The notes under the pieces were generated by a model. The model made no database searches, was not told where the DNA came from, and was given only the letters and a program-made list of their open reading frames with translations. The translations under genes and the position numbers were made by a program. 64,000 nucleotides of DNA from a bacterium (GTDB lineage Bacteria; Bacteroidota; Ignavibacteria; SZUA-365), in contig JAHLLD010000001.1 of NCBI GenBank assembly GCA_020444325.1, forward strand, positions 62,001-126,000, read 5' to 3'. Shown piece after piece: positions 28,377 to 37,941 of this stretch (within the stretch, counting starts at the first letter, position 1; each line of letters begins with the position of its first letter).

Positions 28377-29290
28377 AGCCTCCCTCGCAATGCACGTATA
28401 ACGATCGTTTTTCCTGCATGCAACATGATCAGTGCCAGCTGTTTTGCTCCGGCCAGTGCGTACCACTCCTTCATGATCTGCCGGAACCCACAATCACCAG
28501 TGAGAACTAGAGCATTTACGATCAGAAAGGAAAATTTGTCAGATGCACCAATTGCGATCGCTTTGCGCTGTGATCGTTTCTCAAACACCTCGTACATTAC
28601 CCGGTATGTTTGCAGTGCTTTTTGTGCTCTGAAGACCTCGTTTTGCATGGAGAACAGGCCGCCCGCGTGTACCCTGTAGGCCGCATGGGGACCCTCCACA
28701 GATCTGGCTATTCCAAATCTCGTAACCAAAGCGAGCAGAAGGCGATCGCCGTACTGCACCCTGTTGAGTATTTCGAGATCCTTTTCCTTTATACAATCTC
28801 TGCGAAATAGCACTGTCGCCGTCGGTGGAATTACGCCGCGCAACACATCCGTTTGTCGTAACTCCCTCTTCCTGATGTTCCGCGTACCTACTTCTCTTCC
28901 TTCCCTATCAACGATGGTAACAGACGAATACGAAGCAGCGACACCCGGCTCTCTAGCCATCACTGCCATTTGCTTTAAAAGCTTGTTCGGATCGATCCAG
29001 AAATCATCTCCTTCACACAAAGCGATGTACCTGCCCCTGCACTTCCGAAGACCATTCGTGAGATTCCGCATAGGACCTTCGTTTTTCGCATTCACGAACA
29101 GTCGTAGTGTCTGGTTTTCGACGTCCATTGACCGGACAAATCCCGCGGTATTATCCGTGGAGCAATCATCGGTAACCACAATTTCGACGGATAAATCGCC
29201 GAGGTTCTGCTGACAGATTCCCGTGAGAGCATCTGTGATGAACTCCTCGTGATTATAGGTTATGACCAGAATACTTACATCAAAACTCAT
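28373..29290 (-). CDS. Family 2 glycosyltransferase
   Basis: The 305-residue protein begins VSILVITYNHEEFI, followed by IVVTDDCSTDNT and ALCEGDDFW with the EGDD motif that marks many O-antigen GT2 enzymes. ATG 29290 has the strong ribosome-binding site AGGAGG six bases upstream. It is separated from the flippase gene by 93 bp in which no gene or terminator is evident. It probably transfers one residue of the repeat unit; donor unknown. Confidence 0.88.
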   Translation of the reverse strand: MSFDVSILVITYNHEEFITDALTGICQQNLGDLSVEIVVTDDCSTDNTAGFVRSMDVENQTLRLFVNAKNEGPMRNLTNGLRKCRGRYIALCEGDDFWIDPNKLLKQMAVMAREPGVAASYSSVTIVDREGREVGTRNIRKRELRQTDVLRGVIPPTATVLFRRDCIKEKDLEILNRVQYGDRLLLALVTRFGIARSVEGPHAAYRVHAGGLFSMQNEVFRAQKALQTYRVMYEVFEKRSQRKAIAIGASDKFSFLIVNALVLTGDCGFRQIMKEWYALAGAKQLALIMLHAGKTIVIRALRGRL

Positions 29291-29383
29291 CGTCCCTCCT
29301 CGCGAAGCGTGTGCCGTGTGCCGGATTAAGCAACCGAGCGCTCACCCAATGCCATGGTACACCTTGTGCAGGATCAGAGCTGC

Positions 29384-30856
29384 TCACTTCATGATCCGTT
29401 TTCTGAGTGTCAGTAGCTCCTGAAGACCGTTCATCCTCAGCAGCCAGCTCGTCAATCCATACACCGTCAGCACACCGAATGTTTTTATCGCAAATCCCAA
29501 TGCCATGGACATCTGCGCATTATCATATTGCCAGAGCAAATGGTACAGTGTTGTTATGATCGCCCCAGCCGCCAACGCGATGAACGCATAACTGTAGATC
29601 CAGTTTACGATCCTCTTGAACGGTATACGAACAATGCCTCCAGCCGTCCAGAAGTTGAGCATGACGCCGATCGCTTGCCCCACGGTGAGCGCCACCAGGT
29701 ACCCAGTAATACCGAAATAGAATCCGACGGGCATGCAGATCGTCAACACTGCTTTCTTGTAGAGTTCCAGACGCAAAAAGCTCTTCCCGTGCCGCGTTCC
29801 ACTGACGACGTTAACAAGAATAGCCGACATGGGATACGCGTAGGCGAACAGCATGGCAAGGCGCAGGTACGGTGCGGATGCGAGCCACTTATCCGTGAAG
29901 AGCAATACGATAATTTCATCTGCGGATACGTACAGCACCGCTGACATAGCGAAAACGACTAAGCTCAACACGTTCAGGCTTCTCGATACCGCTTTTCTGA
30001 TTGCAGCATGGTCGTCCTGCATCTTGCTAATGAGGGGGAAGAATACTCGTACGAGGCTGTTTCCGGCATACCGGATGATCATCGTGTTGAAGGAAACCGC
30101 ACGATAGTATAGTCCCAGATCGGCAGCCGAGAACAGCTTCCCTATAATGAGGATGTCCACCCGCTGGTATACCGTGTTAATCGCCCCGGCAAGAAACATC
30201 CTCCCGCTGAACGGCAGATGCTTCCGCAGTATCCGCGTGTTGAAATGCAGTCTCGGGATCCATTCTTCTACCGACCAGATGATGACGGTCTGAACTGCCA
30301 TACCCATTATGGCCTGAATAACCAGGGCCCAGACCCCGTAACCCAAATATGCCATGGTTATCGCCACGGAGCCCGCCACGATCGACGATACGAAGCTAGC
30401 ATAGGTTTGAACACGGAAACGCATTTCCCGTGTCAAAATCGCAATATGCACCACATTCAACGAACCAATTATTGGATTGATCGCAAGCAGACGCATAATG
30501 TCTGCAATCCTCGGTTCGTCGTAGAACCGGGCTATCACCTCACTGCCAGTGTATAGCACGATCGCGATCAAAGCGCCGATGGTAATATTCAAATAAAATA
30601 TTGTTGAGTACTCTTCGTTTGATACCTCTTTTGCCTGAATAAGGGAGGAACTCAGTCCGAGGTCGATCAGTATCGTAGATATCGATACGAAGAACATCGA
30701 CATGGCGACAAGACCAAATTCTTCGGGACCGAGGATTCGCGCGAGCAATACTGTCACGAAAAACGTAACACCCTGCTTCAGTAACTTACCTGATACATCC
30801 CATGCATATGCGGAAACGCCCTTCCGCTGGATATCTTTCCTGTCAACGTCTGACAC
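29384..30856 (-). CDS. wzx: Wzx-type polysaccharide flippase
   Basis: The 490-residue protein has about 12-14 membrane helices and the start GVSAYAWDVSGKLLKQG then LARILGPEEFGLVAM, which is the signature of the MATE-like PST/WzxC flippases. It moves the lipid-linked repeat unit across the inner membrane for Wzy-dependent polymerisation. The start is GTG 30856 with an AGAGGA ribosome-binding site. With the Wzy-like protein at 12,936 and the initiating transferase at 5,711 it completes a Wzx/Wzy-type pathway in one operon. Confidence 0.87.
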   Translation of the reverse strand: MSDVDRKDIQRKGVSAYAWDVSGKLLKQGVTFFVTVLLARILGPEEFGLVAMSMFFVSISTILIDLGLSSSLIQAKEVSNEEYSTIFYLNITIGALIAIVLYTGSEVIARFYDEPRIADIMRLLAINPIIGSLNVVHIAILTREMRFRVQTYASFVSSIVAGSVAITMAYLGYGVWALVIQAIMGMAVQTVIIWSVEEWIPRLHFNTRILRKHLPFSGRMFLAGAINTVYQRVDILIIGKLFSAADLGLYYRAVSFNTMIIRYAGNSLVRVFFPLISKMQDDHAAIRKAVSRSLNVLSLVVFAMSAVLYVSADEIIVLLFTDKWLASAPYLRLAMLFAYAYPMSAILVNVVSGTRHGKSFLRLELYKKAVLTICMPVGFYFGITGYLVALTVGQAIGVMLNFWTAGGIVRIPFKRIVNWIYSYAFIALAAGAIITTLYHLLWQYDNAQMSMALGFAIKTFGVLTVYGLTSWLLRMNGLQELLTLRKRIMK

Positions 30857-30904
30857 TGAAAGTCCTCTTCACCCGTTGACCTGCCACTGCAGGGAGCCAG
30901 CTGC

Positions 30905-32044
30905 TCATCCCATCTTCCACAGCACATCTTGGATATGCTCGACGACGTCATGCCCGAGATCGCCATACATTGGCAGGCACAGTACAGATTCCGAAATCCC
31001 CTTCGCGACAGGTGTGTAACTATCCCTATACGACGCATAACTTTCAACCTGTGTGATCAGGGGATAGAAATACTTTCGCGTGTAGATTCCCTGCGCACGG
31101 AGCGCATCATACGCCGCATCGCGTGCCGCCTGGCCTGCTTTACCAAACAGCACCGGAAAATAGGCGTAGTTCCACTCCACATCCGGATCAATCTCCGGAA
31201 TGGAAATGAACTCGAAACCACTCAGCGAGTTCCGGTACAGCGTGTCCAGTTCGCGTCGTCTCGCCAGCTCATCATCGATCTCATCGAGTACCAGCAATCC
31301 CCATAGCGATTGGATTTCATTCAGCTTCGCATTCATTCCGATTTCTTCTACAGTCGTCTCGCTGGTGATACCGAAGTTACGCAGAAGATTGATCTTCTTC
31401 TGCGCTTCCTCGGATTTCGAGAAGACCGCTCCACCCTCCATAGTATTAAACAGTTTCGTCGCGTGGAAACTTAGGACGGAGGCATCGCCCCATTCCGTAA
31501 TGGGACGACCTTTGTAGCGGACGCCGAATACATGTGCGGCGTCGTAAATCACGCTTAGTCCGTACTTCTCGGCGATAAAGTCAACCTTCTCAACATCACA
31601 CGGATAGCCGTAGACATGTACAGGAAGAATTGCGCTCGTGCGTGAAGTGATATGCGATTCAATCTGAGCGGGATCTATTCCGAATCCCTCAGGTTCAATA
31701 TCACAGAAGACAGGGATGAGACCGCACCATAAAATGGCATGTGCCGTAGCGATAAATGAAAATGGTGTCGTGATAACCTCGCTGCCGGGAGGGCAGAAAG
31801 CCTTCAGGGCGAGCATCAATCCGAGCGTTCCGTTTGACACCAGGGAGGGATACGGTGCCCCGAGATACGAGGATAGACGTTCTTCAAGCCGCTGATGAAA
31901 CTTCCCGTTGTTCGTCAACCACCGGCTTGACCAGATATCCTCTAATTCCTTCGTAAAAACTTCCTTGCCGGGAAGCAATGGAGACGTCACATGGACCGGT
32001 GATTTTTCGTTATTCTTTGATTCGTTCACTGTGCTCGAACTCAA
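30905..32044 (-). CDS. vioA: DegT/DnrJ-family sugar aminotransferase, VioA-like
   Basis: The 379-residue PLP enzyme has SNGTLGLMLAL near the N-terminus, YDAAHVFG and the PLP-lysine motif SFHATKLFN. The early WLTNNG segment and the overall pattern match VioA, the dTDP-4-keto-6-deoxyglucose aminotransferase that makes dTDP-4-amino-4,6-dideoxyglucose (dTDP-Qui4N). A formyltransferase of the VioF type (35,750), RfbA (33,682) and RfbB (63,029) are in the same window, so a dTDP-Qui4NFo route is likely. The frame opens with TTG 32044; GTG 32029 is an alternative. Neither has a strong ribosome-binding site. Confidence 0.75.
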   Translation of the reverse strand: MSSSTVNESKNNEKSPVHVTSPLLPGKEVFTKELEDIWSSRWLTNNGKFHQRLEERLSSYLGAPYPSLVSNGTLGLMLALKAFCPPGSEVITTPFSFIATAHAILWCGLIPVFCDIEPEGFGIDPAQIESHITSRTSAILPVHVYGYPCDVEKVDFIAEKYGLSVIYDAAHVFGVRYKGRPITEWGDASVLSFHATKLFNTMEGGAVFSKSEEAQKKINLLRNFGITSETTVEEIGMNAKLNEIQSLWGLLVLDEIDDELARRRELDTLYRNSLSGFEFISIPEIDPDVEWNYAYFPVLFGKAGQAARDAAYDALRAQGIYTRKYFYPLITQVESYASYRDSYTPVAKGISESVLCLPMYGDLGHDVVEHIQDVLWKMG

Positions 32045-32046
32045 GA

Positions 32047-32625
32047 TTAAGATTCAAGAACCCTGCCATCCACAAGTGTATACTGCATGCCTGACACTGA
32101 ACAACGGGTTGTTTCCGATTGCGAGAAATCGAGACGCTCACCCGCTTCACTGACCCACCCAACTACCCTAGCGGGTGTGCCTAAAACGAGCGCGTAGTCA
32201 GGGACATCTCTGGTAACCACCGCTCCAGCTCCCACAATGGCGTGCTTCCCAATTCTGGTGCCGCATACGATGGTGCAGTTGGCTCCAAGCGAAGCGCCTT
32301 CTTTGACTCGGGTTTCCACGTAGTGCTCAGACCCTCGCTGTGGATATTTGCATCTAGGCTTCAGCACGTTGGTGAACACCATGGACGGACCACAGAAGAC
32401 ATAGTCTTCGAGAATGACGCCTTCGTAAATCGAAACATTATTCTGCACCTTGCAGAAATCTCCGATCAAAACGTTGTTCCCCACATTCACGTTTTGACCG
32501 AACACGCAGCTTCTGCCGATTCGAGCACCGCTTTGTACGTGAGTGAAGTGCCAGATCTTGGTCCCTACTCCGATAAGAACATCTTCATCGACGAAGGCAG
32601 ATTGGTGAACAAAGCATGATTCCAT
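32047..32625 (-). CDS. wbpD: WbpD/WlbB-type N-acetyltransferase
   Basis: The 192-residue left-handed beta-helix protein contains GTKIWHFTHVQSGARIG, QNVNVGNNV, FCGPSMVFTNV and GANCTIVCG. Those segments are highly characteristic of WbpD/WlbB, which acetylates the 3-amino group of UDP-2-acetamido-3-amino-glucuronate. The next gene upstream encodes the matching WbpB/WlbA dehydrogenase, so the pair is functionally linked. The product would be UDP-2,3-diacetamido-glucuronate. The C-terminal ~35 residues extend past the helix. Confidence 0.88.
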   Translation of the reverse strand: MESCFVHQSAFVDEDVLIGVGTKIWHFTHVQSGARIGRSCVFGQNVNVGNNVLIGDFCKVQNNVSIYEGVILEDYVFCGPSMVFTNVLKPRCKYPQRGSEHYVETRVKEGASLGANCTIVCGTRIGKHAIVGAGAVVTRDVPDYALVLGTPARVVGWVSEAGERLDFSQSETTRCSVSGMQYTLVDGRVLES

Positions 32626-32658
32626 CTATCAGTACCTTTGTATCGATTGGTACAACAT

Positions 32659-33642
32659 CTACGCGAGATTCCTGCCTCGAAGCAGGGCATGGATTCGTTC
32701 ATCGTCGGGGACGTTGATCGGACTGTCATGGCGTAAATTATGAACGAGTTGGATTGAAGGATACGCATCCTCCAGCCCAAAGCCATTTCCATCAAGAGTC
32801 GCCTTATATACTTCTGTATGCAGGTCGGCGAATCCCCCGGTAAATTCTACTTCCTTCCCATCCACGGTGATCGACCGAAACGTGCTTCCGCCGCTCTCGA
32901 CGACGTCGGCGGGGAGATCATCTCTCTCGAGAGACAAATACCAGCGAACATCGGCATTCCTGAGATTGAGATAGCCGCTCATCCTGCGTGTCTGGGAAAG
33001 ATGCATCTCGCTTGAACGCACATAGCCAAATAGCCAAAGGAGGAGATCGAAAAAATGGACACCGATATTCGTTGCTATTCCGCCTGATTTCTCTACCTGG
33101 CCTTTCCAAGAATAATCATACCAAACTCCCCGTGTGGTGATATAAGTAAGATCAACCTGGCACCGATTGTCTCCCTTATTCTGTTCTGTACTCTTGAACT
33201 GCCGATCCAGTTTCGCCTTCAGCTCCAAGATGGAAGGGTGGACACGCAGTTGCAGGACCGTCCAGATTCGCTGGCCGTACTCCTGTTCGAGTTCTGCCAA
33301 TGCATCCAGGTTCCATGGATTGAGCACAACGGGTTTTTCACAAACGGCATCAGCGCCAACACGCAGAGCTTGCCGAATATGTGCGTCATGTAGATGATTT
33401 GGTGTACATATACTAACATAATTCACACGTCCTTCGCTAGGCCCTCTACGCAACTTCTCAATATGTCTGTCAAATCGCTCATACTCGGTGAAGAAACTCG
33501 CCTTTGGAAAATAGCTATCCAAAATACCAACAGAATCATGTGGATCGCAAGCAGCGAGTAAGTTGCTACCAGTATTCTGTATCGCTTTGAGATGCCGTGG
33601 TGCTATGTAGCCGGCAACGCCGATTAGTGCAAAATTTTTCAT
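32659..33642 (-). CDS. wbpB: UDP-GlcNAcA 3-dehydrogenase (WbpB/WlbA), Gfo/Idh/MocA family
   Basis: From ATG 33642 the product is 327 residues; an in-frame TTG lies at 33654. NFALIGVAGYIAPRHLKAI, DSYFPKASFFTEYERFDRH and ICTPNHLHD with CEKPVVLNPWN match WbpB/WlbA, the NAD-dependent enzyme that oxidises UDP-N-acetylglucosaminuronate at C3. WbpE-like (34,552) and WbpD-like (32,047) enzymes follow the same pathway. The first enzyme, UDP-GlcNAc 6-dehydrogenase (WbpA), and the 2-epimerase (WbpI) are not in this window and must be elsewhere. Confidence 0.88.
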   Translation of the reverse strand: MKNFALIGVAGYIAPRHLKAIQNTGSNLLAACDPHDSVGILDSYFPKASFFTEYERFDRHIEKLRRGPSEGRVNYVSICTPNHLHDAHIRQALRVGADAVCEKPVVLNPWNLDALAELEQEYGQRIWTVLQLRVHPSILELKAKLDRQFKSTEQNKGDNRCQVDLTYITTRGVWYDYSWKGQVEKSGGIATNIGVHFFDLLLWLFGYVRSSEMHLSQTRRMSGYLNLRNADVRWYLSLERDDLPADVVESGGSTFRSITVDGKEVEFTGGFADLHTEVYKATLDGNGFGLEDAYPSIQLVHNLRHDSPINVPDDERIHALLRGRNLA

Positions 33643-33681
33643 ATTAAGCGACAAGTAGATATAAGATCTGAATACAATAAT

Positions 33682-34545
33682 CTAACCAAGCAACTCCTTT
33701 AGATATACGCCATATGGATTCTTATTGTACAGATTCGCAAGTTCACCAAGTTGAGAATCAGAAATGTGGCCCTGTCTCCATGCAACCTCTTCAGGACACC
33801 CTATCTTCAAACCTTGCCGCTGCTCGATCGTTTCGATGAAACTCGCCGCCTGCAACAAGGATTCATGTGTCCCTGTGTCGAGCCACGCGGTACCACGCCC
33901 GAAAACACTCACATTCAGAGTACCTTCTTCGAGATACATGTTGTTGAGATCAGTAATTTCCAATTCACCTCTTGGAGACGGAGTCAAGTCTCTTGCAATT
34001 TTGCTTGCTCTGCCATCAAAAAAATACAGTCCTGGCACAGCATAGTTCGACCTTGGAACTGCTGGCTTCTCCTCTATGGACAAAGCGCGGAACGACTCGT
34101 CAAACTCAACAACACCGTATCTTTTAGGATCTCTGACATAGTACGCGAAAATCGTACCCCCATGGCCAAGCTCAGCAGCATCCTTTACCGTTCGCTCCAG
34201 GTTTGCGCCATAGAAGAGATTGTCGCCCAGGATAAGGCAACTCGGTTCGCCTCCAATAAACTCCTCCCCGATGATAAATGCCTGTGCTAGGCCTTCAGGT
34301 TTTGGCTGCTCAGCATACTCAAGTGTCAGCCCCCATTGCGAGCCATTACCCAGCAACCTTTTAAATAAAGGGAGGTCATGGGGAGTGGAGATTATAAGAA
34401 TCTCCCGTATCCCTGCGAGCATAAGCGTCGTCAGGGGATAATAGATCATTGGCTTGTCGTAAATCGGTAGCAATTGCTTGGATACGACCAGCGTCGATGG
34501 ATACAATCTGGTTCCTGAACCACCTGCGAGAATAATGCCTTTCAT
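33682..34545 (-). CDS. rfbA: Glucose-1-phosphate thymidylyltransferase
   Basis: The 287-residue enzyme forms dTDP-glucose from glucose 1-phosphate and dTTP. The nucleotide-binding [38 protein letters not shown] and [11 protein letters not shown] motifs are intact and the length is normal. It feeds the dTDP-sugar routes in this window: the VioA/VioF-like enzymes here and WecE/WecD at 42.7-44.5 kb. The next enzyme, RfbB, is encoded at 63,029 on the other strand and not next to it. Confidence 0.96.
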   Translation of the reverse strand: MKGIILAGGSGTRLYPSTLVVSKQLLPIYDKPMIYYPLTTLMLAGIREILIISTPHDLPLFKRLLGNGSQWGLTLEYAEQPKPEGLAQAFIIGEEFIGGEPSCLILGDNLFYGANLERTVKDAAELGHGGTIFAYYVRDPKRYGVVEFDESFRALSIEEKPAVPRSNYAVPGLYFFDGRASKIARDLTPSPRGELEITDLNNMYLEEGTLNVSVFGRGTAWLDTGTHESLLQAASFIETIEQRQGLKIGCPEEVAWRQGHISDSQLGELANLYNKNPYGVYLKELLG

Positions 34546-34551
34546 GTGAGC

Positions 34552-35700
34552 CTACCGAACTGCTTCAATGATTGTATTTGCGACAAATTTCTGCATTTCA
34601 TCAGTGAGTTCCGGATAGACCGGCAGTGACAGCACTTCAGCTGAGATTTGGTCCGCCACCGGGAAAGAGTTTGAAGCACTTGGAAGGTGTCCGAAGCATT
34701 TCTGTGCATGGAAGGGCACAGGGTAATACACTGCGTTTCCAATCCCATTCTCGTTCAGTTTATCCATGACGGTCTCTCTGTTGCGAAGCCGTATGGCGTA
34801 CTGGTTATAGATGTGAGGGTAAGCAATATCCCTGTGAATTCCATCTGCCTCATACACAGACCTGGGCGTGAGTACGGTCTCCACATCCTTGAAGAGATTG
34901 TTGTAGTTGGCAGCGTTTGCCCTGCGACCTTCATGCCACGCATCCAGATACTTCAGTTTGACGTTCAGTACCGCGGCCTGCATGGCATCGAGACGGAAAT
35001 TTCCACCGATCACTTCATGGTAATAGCGCTTTTCAGCACCATGGACACGCATAAGTTCAATGCGCCGCGCCAGTACCTCATCGTTCGTAGTAATGATGCC
35101 ACCATCACCGAAAGCCCCCAGATTCTTGCTCGGGAAGAAGGAGAAACAGCCAACAGTGCCAATACTGCCCACGCGGCGGCCATCCCGGAATGCTGTACCG
35201 ATAGCCTGGGCGGCATCCTCGATGACAAACAGTCCCTTCTCGTTCGCGAATGCCATGATGGGGTCCATGTCCGCAGACTGACCGAAAAGGTGCACCGGCA
35301 CGACAGCTTTGATGTTGAGGTCATCCTTGTACTTCTCGTACGCAGTCTCGATTCCCTTTGGATCGATATTGAACGTGATCGGGTCGATATCAATAAAGAT
35401 AGGCGTAGCATTCAGTCGCGAAACGACACCTGCCGTAGCGAAGAAGGAGAATGTTGGTACGATGACTCCATCACCGGGGCCGATATTCAGCGCCATCATG
35501 GCCAAGAGCAATGCGTCCGTGCCGGAGGAAACACCGATGGCATGCTTAGCACCAACATACGCTGCGATGTTGTCTTCCAGCTTTTTGACTTCGGCACCGA
35601 GAATGAACGCCTGGTCTTCAGCTACTTTGAGAAGTACGGGTTCAACTTCGTTATTGATCTGCTGGTACTGGGCTTTAAGGTCTAAGAGGGGGACTTGCAT
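34552..35700 (-). CDS. DegT-family sugar aminotransferase, WbpE/WlbC-like
   Basis: I place the start at ATG 35700, giving 382 residues beginning MQVPLLDLKAQYQQI; the longer open frame overlaps the upstream gene. SSGTDALLLAMMAL, EDAAQAIGTAFRDGR and the PLP-lysine motif SFFPSKNLGAFGDGG fit the WbpE/WlbC group, which aminates the 3-keto sugar made by WbpB. Other DegT aminotransferases (e.g. FdtB, DesV) share this motif, so the pathway context with WbpB and WbpD genes is the main reason for the call. Confidence 0.8.
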   Translation of the reverse strand: MQVPLLDLKAQYQQINNEVEPVLLKVAEDQAFILGAEVKKLEDNIAAYVGAKHAIGVSSGTDALLLAMMALNIGPGDGVIVPTFSFFATAGVVSRLNATPIFIDIDPITFNIDPKGIETAYEKYKDDLNIKAVVPVHLFGQSADMDPIMAFANEKGLFVIEDAAQAIGTAFRDGRRVGSIGTVGCFSFFPSKNLGAFGDGGIITTNDEVLARRIELMRVHGAEKRYYHEVIGGNFRLDAMQAAVLNVKLKYLDAWHEGRRANAANYNNLFKDVETVLTPRSVYEADGIHRDIAYPHIYNQYAIRLRNRETVMDKLNENGIGNAVYYPVPFHAQKCFGHLPSASNSFPVADQISAEVLSLPVYPELTDEMQKFVANTIIEAVR

Positions 35701-35749
35701 GATATATTCGATAGTTGAGAATGAGAAATCTATATACTTTTGCCAAAGC

Positions 35750-36442
35750 CTATTTGTCTTTTTCCAGGTTGATGGATACAAATACCTTGTTACCTGCTGA
35801 GTCAATAAAATAGGCGTTTTTGTATGGTGGATGCGTAAGAGCCCTTAGTTTATTAATTAGATCATGGTATGTACCAACTTCCTCAAGATTAATCTCAAGC
35901 AACTGACGGTAATCCCTAAAATAGTTAACGTTTCCTTCCTCTGGGATGAACGTATCGTAACCGCGATTGAGGATGCGCTCAAAATTTTCAAGAAGTAAGT
36001 CTCGCTCGATCCTCATGAGAGCTTCGTACACACTAGCAGATGTATCCCAATCCTTAATATTGTATTCCAGTTGAACGATAATTGGTCCGTGGTCCAATTT
36101 CGCATCAATCTCATGAATTGTCACACCCGCTTTCTGCCCGTCCATGATTGAGAAGACATGCGGGAACCAACCTCGATGAATTGGATTGAAACCGGGATGT
36201 ACATTTATACATCGAACGCATTCTACCATTTCAACTGGGAATAATTGCTTACAATGAATTGAAAAAACAACATCGTATTTATGGGCGATCACAGTAGAGC
36301 GTTCCTTTACATTCAAACGCTTGACCCCAGATAGAGGTCCATTTGGCGATTGATAAATATCTATGCAATCGTATTTATCCTTCAATTCTGAAGCCGTTGT
36401 ATAGCCAAATGGATTGTCAGTAAGTATTAAAACTTTTTTCAA
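35750..36442 (-). CDS. Sugar N-formyltransferase, VioF/QdtF type
   Basis: The 230-residue protein has the formyltransferase core: INVHPGFNPIHRGWFPHVF with the catalytic Asn-His pair and IHEIDAKLDHGPII with the catalytic Asp. It lacks the first Rossmann motif of full-length methionyl-tRNA formyltransferase, and its size and N-terminal KVLILTDNPFGY match dTDP-4-amino-sugar N-formyltransferases. With RfbA and the VioA-like transaminase it likely makes dTDP-4-formamido-4,6-dideoxyglucose using N10-formyl-tetrahydrofolate. The start is TTG 36442 with AGAGG upstream. The 4-amino versus 3-amino specificity is inference. Confidence 0.82.
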   Translation of the reverse strand: MKKVLILTDNPFGYTTASELKDKYDCIDIYQSPNGPLSGVKRLNVKERSTVIAHKYDVVFSIHCKQLFPVEMVECVRCINVHPGFNPIHRGWFPHVFSIMDGQKAGVTIHEIDAKLDHGPIIVQLEYNIKDWDTSASVYEALMRIERDLLLENFERILNRGYDTFIPEEGNVNYFRDYRQLLEINLEEVGTYHDLINKLRALTHPPYKNAYFIDSAGNKVFVSINLEKDK

Positions 36443-36444
36443 CG

Positions 36445-37419
36445 TTAGAAAGCCTCTATCGCATCTATATCCGAATCCACCATCAACTCAACCAGCTGTT
36501 TGAAAAGTGTATTGTGCTCCCATCCCAGTTCGGCTTTTGCACGCGAGGGATCACCGAGAAGCAATTCAACTTCAGCTGGGCGATAAAACGCAGGATCTAC
36601 CACAACATGATCTTCCCAGTTCAATCCAACATGATCAAAGGCCACCTTCACAAATTCACGTACGCTGTGTGTTTTTCCGGTTGCGATGACATAATCCTTC
36701 GGCTCATCCTGCTGCAGAATCAGCCACATCGCCTCAACGTATTCTTTCGCGTAGCCCCAGTCCCGTTTTGCATCCAGGTTTCCGAGCCGTAACTCCTTCG
36801 CCTTTCCTTGCTTGATGCGGGCGACGGTTGATGTAATTTTCCTGGTTACGAATTCGAAGCCACGACGCGGTGATTCATGATTGTAAAGAATACCGCTCGC
36901 CGCTTTGATTCCGTATGCCTCGCGATAGTTTCTGGTCAGATCGAATCCTGCAACTTTTGTGATGCCGTAAGCACTGCGGGGATGGAAGGGCGTATCTTCA
37001 TTCTGCGGGGTCTCACGCACCTTCCCGAACATCTCGCTGGAACCTGCGAAGTAGAAACGGCAATCTGGTGCGTTTTCCTTGATAGAGGAGAGCAGATAAT
37101 GCGTACCGTTGATATTCGTGTTGAAGGTGGAGAATTCGTCCTCGAATGAGTAGCTCACGAAACTCTGTGCCGCAAGGTGATAGCACTCATTAGGCTGCAC
37201 GTCACGCACTACCTTGAACAGGCTCGGGTAGCTTTCAAGGGATGCGGGGTGCAGATGAATATCGTCAATCAAATGCTGTATGCGTCCCAATCGCTGCGTC
37301 GGTGCTTCTATAGCTACGCGGCGCACAATGCCATGTACTTCGTAGCCCTTCGCAAGGAGTAATTCCGCGAGATAGCTGCCGTCCTGTCCAGTGATACCTG
37401 TGATAAGTGCTTTCTTCAT
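36445..37419 (-). CDS. GDP-mannose 4,6-dehydratase family protein (second copy)
   Basis: The 324-residue extended SDR starts [20 protein letters not shown], with GSSEMFGKV and the catalytic SAYGITK, then [16 protein letters not shown] and LGNLDAKRDWGYAKEYVEAMW. These are GMD family signatures. It diverges from the gmd copy at the window start (for example RRVAIEAPTQRLGRIQHL in place of [14 protein letters not shown]), so it may use another substrate or form a different product. It directly follows the antiterminator gene, in the first sugar position of the operon. Confidence 0.83.
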   Translation of the reverse strand: MKKALITGITGQDGSYLAELLLAKGYEVHGIVRRVAIEAPTQRLGRIQHLIDDIHLHPASLESYPSLFKVVRDVQPNECYHLAAQSFVSYSFEDEFSTFNTNINGTHYLLSSIKENAPDCRFYFAGSSEMFGKVRETPQNEDTPFHPRSAYGITKVAGFDLTRNYREAYGIKAASGILYNHESPRRGFEFVTRKITSTVARIKQGKAKELRLGNLDAKRDWGYAKEYVEAMWLILQQDEPKDYVIATGKTHSVREFVKVAFDHVGLNWEDHVVVDPAFYRPAEVELLLGDPSRAKAELGWEHNTLFKQLVELMVDSDIDAIEAF

Positions 37420-37428
37420 CTGATCTCA

Positions 37429-37941
37429 CTATCTATCTGCCAGAGTTTCAATTTCTCCAAGTGCAACCTCAGCGATCAGCGTCTGCTGTATCGATTCGAT
37501 TGACACCGCAACGCGCTTCTCGCCCCGGTATTCGACCATGCTTCCACGCATTCCCATGAGGGGTCCGTGCTTGACCCTCACTGCTGTACCTGCGGCAAGC
37601 CGTTCAGAAGTCACAGTCAGCTCATCCGCACTGCTGACCGCGAGGCGAACACTTTCTATTATTTCCGGACGAACTTCCGCCAGCTCTCCCGAAAAATGCA
37701 CGTATTTGAGCGCTCCCGCAACGTCAAAAGCGGCCATGCGTTCGCGCTCGTTGACATGGACGAAGATGTAGCCAGGGAAGAGCGGGACGATGACTTTCTT
37801 CTTCCGGTCTGACCAGATGCGGATTTCTTCGCGGAGGGGGAGGAAATTCTCTATGTCCTTTTCGGAGAGCTGCATTTCGACTTTTTTTTCCCAGCGAGGG
37901 CGGACGTAGAGGACACGCCATTTCCGCTTAGTGACAGGCAT
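37429..37941 (-). CDS. UpxY-family NusG-like transcription antiterminator
   Basis: From ATG 37941 the product is about 170 residues. It has the NGN-domain start KWRVLYVRPRWEKKVEMQL, FLPLREEIRIWSDRKKKVIVPLFPGYIFV and a C-terminal KOW motif (GTAVRVKHGPLMGMRGSMVEYRG). This is the UpxY/LoaP-like class of NusG paralogues that are encoded first in capsule and exopolysaccharide operons and let RNA polymerase read through terminators in long operons. Its position as the first gene of a ~38 kb same-strand operon fits that role exactly. The upstream leader holds a terminator-like hairpin (38,062-38,105). Confidence 0.85.
   Translation of the reverse strand: MPVTKRKWRVLYVRPRWEKKVEMQLSEKDIENFLPLREEIRIWSDRKKKVIVPLFPGYIFVHVNERERMAAFDVAGALKYVHFSGELAEVRPEIIESVRLAVSSADELTVTSERLAAGTAVRVKHGPLMGMRGSMVEYRGEKRVAVSIESIQQTLIAEVALGEIETLADR

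Noticed and set aside
28377-28493. Extended N-terminus of the second GT2 protein
   Set aside because: The frame stays open but has no GT motif; GTG 28376 with AGGGAGG and a 4-bp overlap is a better start.
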